Source: Terriglobus saanensis SP1PR4 | GTDB taxonomy: Bacteria > Acidobacteriota > Terriglobia > Terriglobales > Acidobacteriaceae | NCBI RefSeq assembly: GCF_000179915.2 | Contig: NC_014963.1 | Coordinates: forward strand, 4,960,001-5,024,000 | DNA length: 64,000 bases | Reading direction: 5' to 3' | In this document: positions 34,442 to 43,266 of the stretch, piece by piece | How the letters are laid out: the number at the start of each line of letters is the position of its first letter | Numbering within the stretch: position 1 is the first letter of the stretch | The notes under the pieces: model-generated | Seen by the model: the letters and a program-made list of their open reading frames with translations, nothing else | Told to the model about the DNA's origin: nothing | Database searches by the model: none | Program-made: the position numbers and the translations under genes

Positions 34442-35026
34442 GTGCAACGCATTCTTGATTTCATTTTGGAGTTGGACAAGCTGAAGGGCGTGACACGGAA
34501 GGTGCGCCCGTTGGGCTTGTCGCGGTATGAGAACTCAGCCGAGCATAGCTGGCAGATTTCCCTGCTGGCGATTTCGCTGGAAGAGTATGCGGAGTCTCCC
34601 GTGGACATCGCGCACGTGGTGCGGATGCTGCTGGTGCACGACATCGGCGAGATCGATACGGGCGACACGATGGCCTATGTCGAGGGCGGATGGGTGGAGC
34701 GCAAGGCGGATGAACTGACCGCCGCGAAGCGGATCTTCGGGTTACTGCCCGCGGAACGCGGTGCGGAGTTTCTGGCGCTTTGGGAAGAGTTCGAACATGG
34801 CGATACGCCGGAGTCTCGATTCGCCAATAGCGTGGACCGCGCGATGCCAGTGCTGCTGAATCTCGCAAACGAAGGGCAGAGCTGGCGGGAGAACAGCATC
34901 AGTTACGAGCGGGTCGTGAAGCGCGTGGAGTGGCAGGTAAAGGCAGGCTGTCCAGCGCTCTGGGAGTATCTACGGGTGCGGTTAGGTGAGGCGCGGGAGC
35001 TGGGTCTGTTTGGGGCCACGGAGTAA
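34442..35026 (+). CDS. HD-domain nucleotidase, YfbR-like, 194 aa
   Basis: The family pattern is clear: LEKLxxRxLxGLSRYENSAEHSWQISLLAISL with the first His, then VRMLLVHDIGEIDTGDTM (HD pair) and FANSVDRAMPVLLNL with the final Asp. HD proteins of this type hydrolyse 5'-deoxynucleotides using a divalent metal. The start is a GTG; GGAGG lies about 11 bases upstream. Length is normal. Confidence 0.92.
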   Translation: MQRILDFILELDKLKGVTRKVRPLGLSRYENSAEHSWQISLLAISLEEYAESPVDIAHVVRMLLVHDIGEIDTGDTMAYVEGGWVERKADELTAAKRIFGLLPAERGAEFLALWEEFEHGDTPESRFANSVDRAMPVLLNLANEGQSWRENSISYERVVKRVEWQVKAGCPALWEYLRVRLGEARELGLFGATE

Positions 35027-35045
35027 CTCCGGCCCGCAGTAAACA

Positions 35046-36215
35046 TCATGCCTGGACGAGAACGCGGTTTCGTCCGGCGGCCTTTGCTTGATAAAGAGCA
35101 GAGTCGGCGCGACGCGCGATGTCTTTGATCGTGTCCTCGGGGCCGCGCCAGGTGGAGAGGCCGAGGCTCACGGTGAGATGCTGCTCCGGGTCTTTCGAAG
35201 GCTCTTTTTGCTCAAAGGCGGGAAGGCGCATCGCTTTCACGGCGTTACAAACGCGGTTGGCGACGATCATAGCGGCTTCCGCGCTGGCTCCCGGAAGCAG
35301 GATGACGAACTCCTCCCCGCCCCAGCGGCCGAGGATGTCGATGCCACGGACGGCGTTCTGCATCGTCTCCACCACGGCGATGAGCGCGGCATCGCCGCTG
35401 TGGTGACCGAAGAGATCGTTGATCCGTTTGAAGTGATCGAGATCGAGGATCAGGAGGGAGAACGGCGTCTCCGTGCGCTGACTCTTGATCACCTCCCGAT
35501 CGCACCACTCCAGGAAGGCGCGGCGGTTGTAGATGCGCGTGAGGGGATCGGTACTGGCGAGATATTCCAGCTTGTTGGCGAGCTGGGCCGTGGTGAGCCA
35601 GAAAAAACCAAAAGCCAGGCCGAGCGCGGCAAGGATGAAGAGGACGTAAACCGCGCTGGTGTCCACCGGAATCTGGAAGAGCGTTTTCACCATACGCAGG
35701 ATGGCAGCCGTTGCACGGATGAGATTCAGAACACCGAAGCCAGCCAACACGCCGATGTTGAACCAGACCGGTGCGAGAATGCCCTTCTTCGGCTGACGCA
35801 AAAGAAAGAACGCCGTCTGCGCGAGCTGCGCGGCGATCAGCAGGCTGATGACGATGACGCGAAACTGCGCATTGGGCATCAGGTGGACGTCGAGAAAGTA
35901 TGCGGCGACTTCGATAGCCAGCAGAACGAGGCCGAAGCGGGGAAGAAGCGAGGACGTATCGAGCAGCTCCGTAAATGAGACATGCAGAAGGACGAAGGCG
36001 AGGAGAACGAGACCGTCCGCTCCGAGAAAGGTCAGGATCTCGGGAAGTCTTCCGGAGAGTCCCAGCAGCATGGCTCCCGCCCCGCCGGTCGCGAAGGCGC
36101 CGCCCAGCCAGCCGAGGCCGAGAAGGTGGCGGTTGCTCAAGCGCACGGCCATGAGCGAAACGCTGCCTGCCGCGAGGATGATGCATCCGACGATGAGAAT
36201 AAAACCGGTGCCCAT
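35046..36215 (-). CDS. GGDEF diguanylate cyclase with membrane domain, 389 aa
   Basis: The protein has six to seven membrane helices (about residues 1-210), then a short linker and a GGDEF domain. The latter carries DPLTRIYNRRAFLEW, LILDLDHFKRINDLFGHHSGD and the active loop GRWGGEEFVILL. The A-site is GGEEF, so it should be active. No EAL domain follows. Product cyclic di-GMP would act in the cytoplasm. It is divergent from the CBM9 gene. Confidence 0.93.
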   Translation of the reverse strand: MGTGFILIVGCIILAAGSVSLMAVRLSNRHLLGLGWLGGAFATGGAGAMLLGLSGRLPEILTFLGADGLVLLAFVLLHVSFTELLDTSSLLPRFGLVLLAIEVAAYFLDVHLMPNAQFRVIVISLLIAAQLAQTAFFLLRQPKKGILAPVWFNIGVLAGFGVLNLIRATAAILRMVKTLFQIPVDTSAVYVLFILAALGLAFGFFWLTTAQLANKLEYLASTDPLTRIYNRRAFLEWCDREVIKSQRTETPFSLLILDLDHFKRINDLFGHHSGDAALIAVVETMQNAVRGIDILGRWGGEEFVILLPGASAEAAMIVANRVCNAVKAMRLPAFEQKEPSKDPEQHLTVSLGLSTWRGPEDTIKDIARRADSALYQAKAAGRNRVLVQA

Positions 36216-36354
36216 GGGGAAGAGGATCGCCTTCTCGTTTCAGGAACGAGAGATACCTTGATTTTCGAGTAGTTTGATAGTAGCCCTATGCAGAGGATTT
36301 ACAGGCCTGCACTGCGGGTCCCTTTTCGGGACCGTGGGGCAAGGAGAAAGTTTA

Positions 36355-37110
36355 ATGTTTCGTAGATTCCGCCTGGCTTTTTGGATGCTTCTGGCCGTAC
36401 CCGCGCTTTACGCGCAGGTCATAAAAGATACGCCGAAGAGTTACCAATGTTTTCGGACAGAAAAGCCGTTGGTCGTCGATGGCAAGCTCGATGAGAAGGC
36501 GTGGAAGAAGGCGGAGTGGACGACCGACTTCGTGGATATTGAGGGTTCGGCCAAGCCCCTGCCCAAGTTCAAGACGCGCGCGAAGATGCTCTGGGACGAC
36601 CAGTACCTCTATATTGCGGCGGAATTGGAAGAGCCCGAGGTGAAGGCCACCCTGACCGAGCATGACTCGGTGATCTTCCATGACAACGACTTCGAGGTTT
36701 TTCTGAAGCCGCTGGCGACCGAGAAGGGATACTTCGAGTTCGAGATCAACGCCTTGAATACCGGGTGGGACCTTTTCCTGAATAAGCCGTATCTCGAGCA
36801 GGGCAAGGCGGACAATAGCTGGGAGATGCCGGGGCTAAAGACCGCCGTCGTGGTCCACGGAACCCTGAATCATCCGGGAGACAGAGACAAGGGATGGACC
36901 GTGGAGATCGCGATGCCCTGGAGCGCGTTTGCGAGCCGTCTTCCTGTGACGCCTCCTGTCGCGGGCACCGAGTGGCGCGTGAACTTCAGCCGCGTGGAGT
37001 GGACCGCCGGGAAACCCCACGAGGACAATTGGGTCTGGTCTCCGCAGGGAGTCATCAACATGCATGTACCGACAGAATGGGGTTATCTGAAGTTTTTAGA
37101 CAAGAGATAG
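36355..37110 (+). CDS. Secreted CBM9-like carbohydrate-binding protein, 251 aa
   Basis: A signal peptide (MFRRFRLAFWMLLAVPALYA) is followed by a carbohydrate-binding module of family 9: VDGKLDEKAWKKAEWTTDFVD, KTRAKMLWDDQYLYIAAELEE and HDNDFEVFLKP. WTVEIAMPWSAF, WRVNFSRVEW and NWVWSPQGVINMHVPTEWGYL follow. AAGGAG eight bases before the ATG at 36355 fixes the start. Proteins of this size are found in xylan or cellulose binding, and many in acidobacteria have no catalytic domain. Confidence 0.9.
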   Translation: MFRRFRLAFWMLLAVPALYAQVIKDTPKSYQCFRTEKPLVVDGKLDEKAWKKAEWTTDFVDIEGSAKPLPKFKTRAKMLWDDQYLYIAAELEEPEVKATLTEHDSVIFHDNDFEVFLKPLATEKGYFEFEINALNTGWDLFLNKPYLEQGKADNSWEMPGLKTAVVVHGTLNHPGDRDKGWTVEIAMPWSAFASRLPVTPPVAGTEWRVNFSRVEWTAGKPHEDNWVWSPQGVINMHVPTEWGYLKFLDKR

Positions 37111-37248
37111 CTATCTTTTGGGGTTCGCACATCATCCTATGAATGCAATAAGGCATAACGGCCCCGTACGTCGTGGTCCGAAGCAGCCACAACTGGCCCG
37201 TGGAGGAGCTTCCCTCCGGTACTTGACGTCACCACGACGTTCTTCCCA

Positions 37249-38013
37249 GTGCAGAAATTTCTGCGGAAGAGTCCCTTGTCGACAGAGAACCAGAACGAGC
37301 GGCAACGGTTCCAGGAGCTGGAAGAGGCTCTGCGAAAGAGCGAACGCCTTGCGGTGGCAGGGCAGTTCTCTGCCGCGATCATGCATGAGATTAATAATCC
37401 TCTGGAGACCATCTCCAACCTTGCTTACCTGGCCAAGGCAGAGGCAGACAATGCCGCCAAAGTCCGCGAGTATCTTACGCAGCTCGAGTCGGAGCTTGCC
37501 AACGTGATTCGGATCGCAAAGCAGACGCTGGGTTTTTTTGGACCCGCGGAGGCGTTGCGCGCAGTGAATCTCGTGGATGTGGCGGAGTCCGCGCTGCTGG
37601 TCCATGGACGAAGACTGTCGGCGAAGCAGGTAAACCTTGTGAAGCGTCTGGTCGATCAGGCCACGGTGAAGATCCATCCGGGCGAGATGCTGCAGGTACT
37701 TTCGAACCTGATTGCCAATGCCGTGGATGCCCTTCCGGAAAAGGGAACCTTAGCGATCCGTCTCCGGAAGAGCAAGAACGAGGTCCACTTGATGATCGTC
37801 GATGACGGGCATGGCATTCCGCCGCCGCTGATCGACAAGGTCTTCGAACCGTTTTTCACGACGAAGAAGGAACAGGGCACGGGCCTCGGGCTGGCGCTCT
37901 CCAAAGCAATTGTCGAGCGGCACAAAGGCAAGATCCGTACCCGCAGCAGCGTGAGCAAGGGACGATCGGGCACGGCGTTTCGTATCTCGCTGCCTCTGCA
38001 CGAAGCTGCCTAA
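37249..38013 (+). CDS. Soluble sensor histidine kinase, 254 aa
   Basis: After a short coiled region the HisKA helix carries His in MHEINNPLETISNLAYLAKAEAD. The ATPase domain has LIANAVDAL, DDGHGIPP and GTGLGLALSKAIVERH. No sensor or membrane domain is visible, so input must come from a partner. The start is a GTG at 37249, followed at once by the palindrome GCAGAAATTTCTGC (37251-37264). The true start could be elsewhere, because no ribosome binding site precedes it. Confidence 0.87.
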   Translation: MQKFLRKSPLSTENQNERQRFQELEEALRKSERLAVAGQFSAAIMHEINNPLETISNLAYLAKAEADNAAKVREYLTQLESELANVIRIAKQTLGFFGPAEALRAVNLVDVAESALLVHGRRLSAKQVNLVKRLVDQATVKIHPGEMLQVLSNLIANAVDALPEKGTLAIRLRKSKNEVHLMIVDDGHGIPPPLIDKVFEPFFTTKKEQGTGLGLALSKAIVERHKGKIRTRSSVSKGRSGTAFRISLPLHEAA

Positions 38014-38286
38014 AAGAGCCTGTACGGATTTGGGGAAGATCGAGGTCTGCCTTAAGCCTCTCTACCCAAGAGAAACTTTTTTATAAACCAAATCACAGAA
38101 AAAGAAATCAATCCCCTCTTCAGAAGAAAGCTGCCCTGTGTCTTGCGTCAGGTTCGCGAGGCCTTATGTCTTCAGTGGAAGCGATCTAAAGATAAGTTGC
38201 TTCTCGCGAAATAAAAGCTCTTTTCATTTTGTTAATGAAGCATCGCTACCGTACGGGCGAAATCTGAAGGTCGAACGGCAGAGTTT

Positions 38287-38481
38287 ATGAATAAAACATA
38301 TCTATCTATAAGGAATGAGCCGCAGGCGAAACAGCAACGCTATCAGAGGAAATATCTTACTTTTCTCATCGCGCTCGCACTGGCGTTTTGTCTTTACTGG
38401 TGTTTTTTATTTATGGTGGTGCAGCCGACGCCCGTCCAACCTGGCGTCGGAGTGCAGATGGAACAAGTTCGATTGCCCTAG
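38287..38481 (+). CDS. Small single-pass membrane protein (uncertain), 64 aa
   Basis: MNKTYLSIRNEPQAKQQRYQ is followed by a strongly hydrophobic segment FLIALALAFCLYWCFLFMVV and a short tail. The leader before the ATG is AT-rich with no good ribosome binding site, and no homologous family comes to mind. The 820-base region 38014-38833 otherwise holds only a hairpin repeat. It is a plausible small membrane peptide, but could be chance. Confidence 0.35.
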   Translation: MNKTYLSIRNEPQAKQQRYQRKYLTFLIALALAFCLYWCFLFMVVQPTPVQPGVGVQMEQVRLP

Positions 38482-38710
38482 CGCCGACTTATCTCAGCGA
38501 CATTTCCTTTTTGGCAATTCATGCGGGCGATACCATACGCCGCGACTTTTCTTGGAAAATCCTGTTTGTGCTGGGCGCCTCGTACATCGCGCTTTTCGCG
38601 AGGGTGCGGGAAGCGTGTTTGTTCTGTTTTTGAGTGGGGCGGGGATTTAAAAGCGGTTCACACGTCTGCGCGAATACCCACACCCGGTTTTGTGGGTTTT
38701 GAGACTTTGA

Positions 38711-38830
38711 CGGACAGATCAGGTTTGTGCGCTCTGCGCGACCCCACCCTATCCACCCCAACGAACAAAAAGCCGTTCGTCGGGGACCCCGGTTTCACCG
38801 GTAAAGCTGCCGAAAGAATGAGGCACGGGT
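38711..38830 (+). repeat. Dispersed multi-hairpin repeat, copy 5 (3' half, variant centre)
   Basis: CGGACAGATCAGGTTTGTGCGC, GACCCCACCC, the centre ACGAAC-aaaaagcc-GTTCGT (38761-38780), then a weaker last stem and GAATGAGGCACGGGT. Part of another unit (AAAGCGGTTCACACG) precedes it at 38650. The A-T closing pair here replaces the G-C pair of copy 4. Confidence 0.8.
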
Positions 38831-38833
38831 GAA

Positions 38834-39751
38834 TTACAGGACGAGGAGGAGGACCTTGCCGGAGACGTGTTCTTTTTCCAGGGCGATGTGCGCCTCCGTG
38901 GCTTCGGCGAGGGCAATCATGCGGTCGATGGGGAGGATAAACTTGCCGTCGCGCAGGTCTTCGGCGAACTCCCGGACCCTTGTGGAGTCGGGCTGCGACA
39001 TGATGTGGTTGAGTTCGATCGTGGGGTTGAGGGTATGGTCGGGTATCGGGGTGACGACCGTTCCGAAGACTCCGCCCTGCTTCACATGCGTCATCAGGAT
39101 GTCCGCGGTGTGTCCGCCGACGGTGTCTGCTACGGCATCGACAAAGCCGAGTTTTTCGAGTGCCTCGGGATCATCGAGTGCGAGAACGGTATCCGCGCCG
39201 AGTTCCTTTGCAGCTTCGAGGGAGTGCTTGCGAACGCCTGCGATGACGTGCGCTCCGAGCTTCTTTGCCGTGTGAATGGCGGCGCGGCCCACGCTGCCGA
39301 GCGCGCCGGTAATCAGAACGGTCTGGCCGGATTGCACCTTCGCTCCGAAACGGACGAGCTGATCTCCGGTAAGGGCAACCAGGGGAAGCGCGGCGGCCTG
39401 CACCAGATCGAGGCCTTCGGGAACGTGGGTGACTTCACCAGCCTGTGCGACGACTAGTTCAGCGTACGTATGGTGGGTGAGTGCCATGACGCGGTCGCCG
39501 ACGGCGACTCCGCTGACCTCGCTTCCTATGGCGCGGACGATGCCGGAGACATCGCGGCCAAGGATGGCGGGAAAGGAAATGGGCGAGCGCGCCTGCGCGC
39601 TTCCATTGCGCATCTTGTAGTCGATCGGATTGACGCCGACGGCTGTGGAGGCGATGAGGATCTCATGCGGAGCGATCTCGGGGTCATGCGCGTCCGTAAC
39701 GTACTTCAGCTTTTCGGGACCACCAAATTCGTAGAGCAAAACTGCCTTCAT
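38834..39751 (-). CDS. NADPH:quinone reductase-like zinc-type oxidoreductase, 305 aa
   Basis: This is a medium-chain dehydrogenase/reductase without structural zinc. It starts MKAVLLYEFGGPEKLKYVTD (GGGAG seven bases upstream) and has GRDVSGIVRAIGSEV and the cofactor motif ITGALGSVGRAAIHTAKKLGA. It probably reduces quinones or enones with NADPH. It lies 38 bases after the SRPBCC gene on the same strand, so the two are likely co-transcribed. Confidence 0.93.
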   Translation of the reverse strand: MKAVLLYEFGGPEKLKYVTDAHDPEIAPHEILIASTAVGVNPIDYKMRNGSAQARSPISFPAILGRDVSGIVRAIGSEVSGVAVGDRVMALTHHTYAELVVAQAGEVTHVPEGLDLVQAAALPLVALTGDQLVRFGAKVQSGQTVLITGALGSVGRAAIHTAKKLGAHVIAGVRKHSLEAAKELGADTVLALDDPEALEKLGFVDAVADTVGGHTADILMTHVKQGGVFGTVVTPIPDHTLNPTIELNHIMSQPDSTRVREFAEDLRDGKFILPIDRMIALAEATEAHIALEKEHVSGKVLLLVL

Positions 39752-39789
39752 CGTTTTTCTCCCATCCGTTGGATGCAGTGCGGGGAGGG

Positions 39790-40281
39790 TCAGGTGTATT
39801 TTCGCCACGCCTCGTTGGGATCTTCGGCCACATGCTTCAGCAGCTGAAAACGCGCGCGGAGGAGACGCTGCACGTGCGGTTCGAGGAGATGTTTTGCGAC
39901 GAGAGCGCCCAGCGCACCGAAGGGCAGGGCGAAGTGCACTTCATCGCGGAGCAGGGTGCCTTCGGGCGTCTCCGTGAAGTGATGGTCGTGATGGAAGTGG
40001 GCGAAGCGCCCGGCTTCCTGGCTGTCCTGAAAGAAATGGGGCGGGTCGAACGCAGTGATGAGGGTATGGTGGCTCTGCGGAAGGCCGAAGAGCCAGCCCT
40101 TCCAATGCACCCGGCTGCCGAAGGAGACACGTCCGCTCGCTGGGAATGGCTTGAAGCCGAGGGTTTGATGCACCAGCTCAACATTGGTGGAGAGCGCGAA
40201 GACGCGGTCGATCGGAGACCGGATGAGGATGCTGTCTTGAAGAATCGTTTCGTGCACGGGAGCCATGAAGATGGGATGCAC
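39790..40281 (-). CDS. SRPBCC-fold (START-like) ligand-binding protein, 163 aa
   Basis: The SRPBCC pattern is visible: ETILQDSILIRSPIDRVFALSTNVE, FGSRVHWKGW, then the strand TLLRDEVHFALPFGALGALVAKHL and a C-terminal helix VQRLLRARFQLLKHVA. A GTG at 40281 with AGGA upstream is used. Proteins with this pattern bind hydrophobic ligands or act as cyclases; a specific ligand cannot be named. It is followed by the quinone reductase gene. Confidence 0.85.
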   Translation of the reverse strand: MHPIFMAPVHETILQDSILIRSPIDRVFALSTNVELVHQTLGFKPFPASGRVSFGSRVHWKGWLFGLPQSHHTLITAFDPPHFFQDSQEAGRFAHFHHDHHFTETPEGTLLRDEVHFALPFGALGALVAKHLLEPHVQRLLRARFQLLKHVAEDPNEAWRKYT

Positions 40282-40316
40282 GATATCCTGTGCGGGCGCG
40301 AAAGGTGAGGTGCTGG

Positions 40317-41408
40317 ATGTTACGAATTTTCATGGGAGTGTTCTTATCGGTTGCCGTTTCCGCTGTGGCACAGGAACCGGTGCGTGTCGCCGTCGTGGGC
40401 CTGGAGCATGGGCATGCGGGCGGGGTCTTCAGCAATATTGAGAAAAATCACGATGTAAAGCTGGTGGCGATTGTGGAGGCGGACAAGCCTCTGCGGGAGA
40501 AGTATGCGGCGCGGTTTCATCTAGATGCGGGTCTCTTCTATGACGACATGGATGCGATGTTTGCGAAGACGAAGCCGGAGGTCGTGCTGGCCTATAACGC
40601 CGTACAGAAGCATCGCGAGGTGGTAGTGAAGGCCGCGGAGCATGGCGTCTCCGCGATGGTGGAGAAGCCGCTGGCGACAACACTGGAAGATGCCGAGGCG
40701 ATGAAGGCTGCTGCCGTGAAGCACCACACGCAGCTGCTGGTGAACTACGAGACGACCTGGTACGCCAGCAACGCCGAGGTGCTGAAGGAAGTGGCCGACG
40801 GCAAGCTGGGGAATGTTCGCAAAGTCGTGGTGCATGACGGGCATGAGGGGCCGATTGAGATCCACGTGGGCCCGGAGTTCGCGAAGTGGCTGACCGATCC
40901 CATCGGCAACGGTGCGGGCGCGATGTTCGACTTCGGTTGTTACGGCGCGGACATGGCCACGGTGATGATGCATGGACAGGCGCCGATCAGCGTAACGGCG
41001 GTGGCTCAGACGAACAAGCCTGAGGTCTATCCGAAGGTCGACGACGATGCGGTGATCATCCTGAAGTACAAGGGATCGAACGTAGTCCTGATGCCAAGCT
41101 GGGACTGGTCCTTCTCACGCAAAGACATGGAGGTCTACGGCGACGGTGGTTACGCCATTGCGGTCGATCCGACGGCGCTGCGCTTGCGCTATAAGGGCGA
41201 GAAGACCGAGACGGCGAGCGTAGCTCCCGCGCTGCCGCCGGACCAGGCGACTTCGTTTGGCTATCTTGTTGCCGTGATGCGTGGCCGCGTGAAGCCGGTC
41301 GGGGATTATTCGGGTCTGGATACGAACATGGTCGTGATGCAGATCCTGGATGCGGCACGGCGCAGCGTGAAAGAAGGCAGGACGGTGCAGGTTACGCCGT
41401 TGAAGTAG
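40317..41408 (+). CDS. Secreted Gfo/Idh/MocA family oxidoreductase, 363 aa
   Basis: A signal-peptide-like N-terminus (MLRIFMGVFLSVAVSAVAQ) precedes the Rossmann strand VRVAVVGLEHGHAGG. The dehydrogenase pattern continues with MVEKPLATTLEDAEAM (catalytic Lys-Pro) and GGAGAMFDFGCYGADM with its His/Asp-like region. AGGTGAGG six bases before the ATG at 40317 supports the start. Members act on sugars, inositols or glycosides with NAD; export suggests a periplasmic role. A strong terminator follows. Confidence 0.92.
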   Translation: MLRIFMGVFLSVAVSAVAQEPVRVAVVGLEHGHAGGVFSNIEKNHDVKLVAIVEADKPLREKYAARFHLDAGLFYDDMDAMFAKTKPEVVLAYNAVQKHREVVVKAAEHGVSAMVEKPLATTLEDAEAMKAAAVKHHTQLLVNYETTWYASNAEVLKEVADGKLGNVRKVVVHDGHEGPIEIHVGPEFAKWLTDPIGNGAGAMFDFGCYGADMATVMMHGQAPISVTAVAQTNKPEVYPKVDDDAVIILKYKGSNVVLMPSWDWSFSRKDMEVYGDGGYAIAVDPTALRLRYKGEKTETASVAPALPPDQATSFGYLVAVMRGRVKPVGDYSGLDTNMVVMQILDAARRSVKEGRTVQVTPLK

Positions 41409-41423
41409 GTCCGGTTGCGGTGC

Positions 41424-41460
41424 CCCACGCTCGTCATGCGGGCGTGGGGTATTTTCTTTG
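41424..41460 (+). terminator. Rho-independent terminator after the Gfo/Idh/MocA gene
   Basis: CCCCACGC (41424-41431) pairs with GCGTGGGG (41443-41450), followed at once by TATTTTCTTT. It also separates this gene from the convergent vapC. Confidence 0.82.
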
Positions 41461-41474
41461 GGACGGGGATATGG

Positions 41475-41906
41475 CTAGCGAGAGGTCTCATCACTGCGCA
41501 GCCTGGCGTGACCGTATTTGCGGCTCCATTTGAGCATCGTCTCATCGCGTGTCACCAGAGTCAGGTCATAGAGGCGCGCGGTGGCCAGAAGCATCCTGTC
41601 CGCTGGATCCTTATGCTTCAGATCCGGTAGGCGGGTCGACTCAATCAGGATCTCTGTTGTGAGTGGCAGAAGTTGAAGTCCGTTGTCTTCTGTGGCGCGG
41701 TCGATCCAATGTTCGATCGAAGTGAAAAGATTGATGCGCTTCTTCCCGATGAGAAGAGAGATTTCCCATACGGACGCCGCAGAGATAAAGAGCTTGCGCT
41801 CCTTCAGCCATTCGTCCGTATCCGCGACAAAGTCTGGGCTGATGTAATGGTCGTTCCCAGATTGCAACCAGAGCCAGATGTGCGTATCGAGCAGGAAGCC
41901 GGGCAT
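41475..41906 (-). CDS. vapC: VapC-type PIN-domain toxin, 143 aa
   Basis: PIN-domain ribonuclease: LLDTHIWLWL carries the first Asp, ISAASVWEISLL the Glu, and HKDPADRMLLATARLYDLTLVTRDE the last Asp residues. Length is normal. It overlaps the antitoxin stop by one base (TAATG), typical coupling. It probably cuts tRNA or another RNA when free. Confidence 0.93.
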   Translation of the reverse strand: MPGFLLDTHIWLWLQSGNDHYISPDFVADTDEWLKERKLFISAASVWEISLLIGKKRINLFTSIEHWIDRATEDNGLQLLPLTTEILIESTRLPDLKHKDPADRMLLATARLYDLTLVTRDETMLKWSRKYGHARLRSDETSR

Positions 41907-42172
41907 TAGTCCCAGAGCTCTTCAGGAAGCGTGAGTTCCTGGGGAAGAGGGGAGATGATATCGCCTTCGATCTCGATGGCTCGGCTCCGTCCAAAGATGG
42001 AGCGAAACTTGCCATTCTTTTTACTGGGCGGATTCAACTCCGCTACGACTTTACCCCGTTTCGTAATCGCGATAGAACCCGAGGAAGGAAGATCGTTCAT
42101 CAGGCTCAGGCACTTGGCCTTGAACTCCCCGGCGGCGATGGTGCGCGTTTTGGCAGCGGGCTTCATGACCAT
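41906..42172 (-). CDS. Phd/YefM-type antitoxin, 88 aa
   Basis: RTIAAGEFKAKCLSLMNDL and SIAITKRGKVVAELNP is the Phd/YefM fold, with a C-terminal toxin-wrapping tail (IISPLPQELTLPEELWD). Another ATG is two codons inside (42166); no clear ribosome binding site decides between them. It binds vapC and represses the operon. It lies nine bases after the HNH gene. Confidence 0.9.
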   Translation of the reverse strand: MVMKPAAKTRTIAAGEFKAKCLSLMNDLPSSGSIAITKRGKVVAELNPPSKKNGKFRSIFGRSRAIEIEGDIISPLPQELTLPEELWD

Positions 42173-42181
42173 AGGATATGA

Positions 42182-42556
42182 CTATGTCGGCGGCTCTTGC
42201 AACAGTGCCGCATCGCGTTCTTTCTGCGTGGTGCTGTGGCAGTTGTGGCAGAGGAGCTGGGTGTTGGCTTCGGTGTAGCCGTCGATGGCTTTGAAGCGGT
42301 CAAGTTCCGCGCCGCGTGGAGGGAGTTCCGCAAGACAGATATTGCAGAGGCCTCTTTGCAGCTTGAACTTCAGGTCTTTGAGCTTGCGGCGTGCGGTGGG
42401 TGTGCCGCGTTCGTCGAACTCCAGACGCTTGGCGATGTAGCGGCGTATCTGGTGACGAAGGGCGGGATCGCCAGCGGCTTCGCGGTCGATGGACTCGCGC
42501 AGGGCCGTGAGGATGGGGAGGACGCGGAGCCTTTGCTCTTCGGTGAGGGATGGCAT
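42182..42556 (-). CDS. HNH-type zinc endonuclease domain protein, 124 aa
   Basis: An N-terminal helical half is followed by LCNICLAELPPRGAELDRFK and NTQLLCHNCHSTTQKERD. The four Cys (CxxC and CxxC) with the following His residues form the beta-beta-alpha metal finger of HNH nucleases. The catalytic His is less clear than in phage terminase-linked versions. It sits directly upstream of the antitoxin-toxin pair and 21 bases after the PhyH gene, all on the same strand. Confidence 0.82.
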   Translation of the reverse strand: MPSLTEEQRLRVLPILTALRESIDREAAGDPALRHQIRRYIAKRLEFDERGTPTARRKLKDLKFKLQRGLCNICLAELPPRGAELDRFKAIDGYTEANTQLLCHNCHSTTQKERDAALLQEPPT

Positions 42557-42577
42557 GCGGTGTCTCCTTTGTTCGAG

Positions 42578-43264
42578 CTAGGCTTCGTGCCAGTTCATTC
42601 CACTGGGAAGTGTGACGTTTGCATAGTCGAAGTGAAGCACGCGGCGGTGGCCGGAAATGGAAGACGCCGAGGATGCGTGGAAGAGGAGCGGGCGCATAAT
42701 CAGCGCTCCGCCCGCAGGCACGGGACAAATGTGCTCCGCGGACTCGGCTGCCAGCAACTCAACATCGCGCACAGCGATCTTACCGCCCTTGTGCGAGACC
42801 GGGATGACGCGTAATGCGCCGTTCTCGATAGGGCAATCGTCGAGGTGCACGCGCACACTGAGCATTCCCTCCATCACAGAGGACGGCGGCTGTACATGGA
42901 GTACACCTTCCTTCATCGACCATGGGCCGAAGCCTTCCGCTTCAACGCGCTCCTTAACCGCGATGGTCACGTCCTGATGCCACGGAACCTTCCAGTTCGT
43001 GCTCTCGGTCTTATCAAAGAGGATGCCCCGGACTACGGTTGCAGTTGGGCCGAGTACAGGTTCAACGAGGCCAATGAGGGTATCGCTGTTTGCAAGTTCC
43101 CGCATTGACGGAAAGTCGAGGAGATTGCGCAGACCTCCACGACGATCCGCAGAAGAGTCCTGCCATGACCCAACTTCACGAAGCAAGGCTTCGACCGTCA
43201 TAGGAAGTAAGACCTCTTCCACGACAGCGAAGCCCTGTTCGTCGATCTCGGTTGCGAGTGACAT
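42578..43264 (-). CDS. Phytanoyl-CoA dioxygenase family protein, 228 aa
   Basis: Fe(II)/2-oxoglutarate oxygenase of the PhyH type: KVPWHQDVTIAVKERVE has the HxD metal pair, and GGALIMRPLLFHASSAS the distal His, with Arg following. A VRVHLDDCPIENGALRVIPVSHKGG strand-loop fills the jelly roll. It begins two bases after the thrS stop, so thrS and this gene share a transcript. Substrate unknown; many relatives hydroxylate small acids or halogenated compounds. Confidence 0.92.
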   Translation of the reverse strand: MSLATEIDEQGFAVVEEVLLPMTVEALLREVGSWQDSSADRRGGLRNLLDFPSMRELANSDTLIGLVEPVLGPTATVVRGILFDKTESTNWKVPWHQDVTIAVKERVEAEGFGPWSMKEGVLHVQPPSSVMEGMLSVRVHLDDCPIENGALRVIPVSHKGGKIAVRDVELLAAESAEHICPVPAGGALIMRPLLFHASSASSISGHRRVLHFDYANVTLPSGMNWHEA

Positions 43265-43266
43265 GG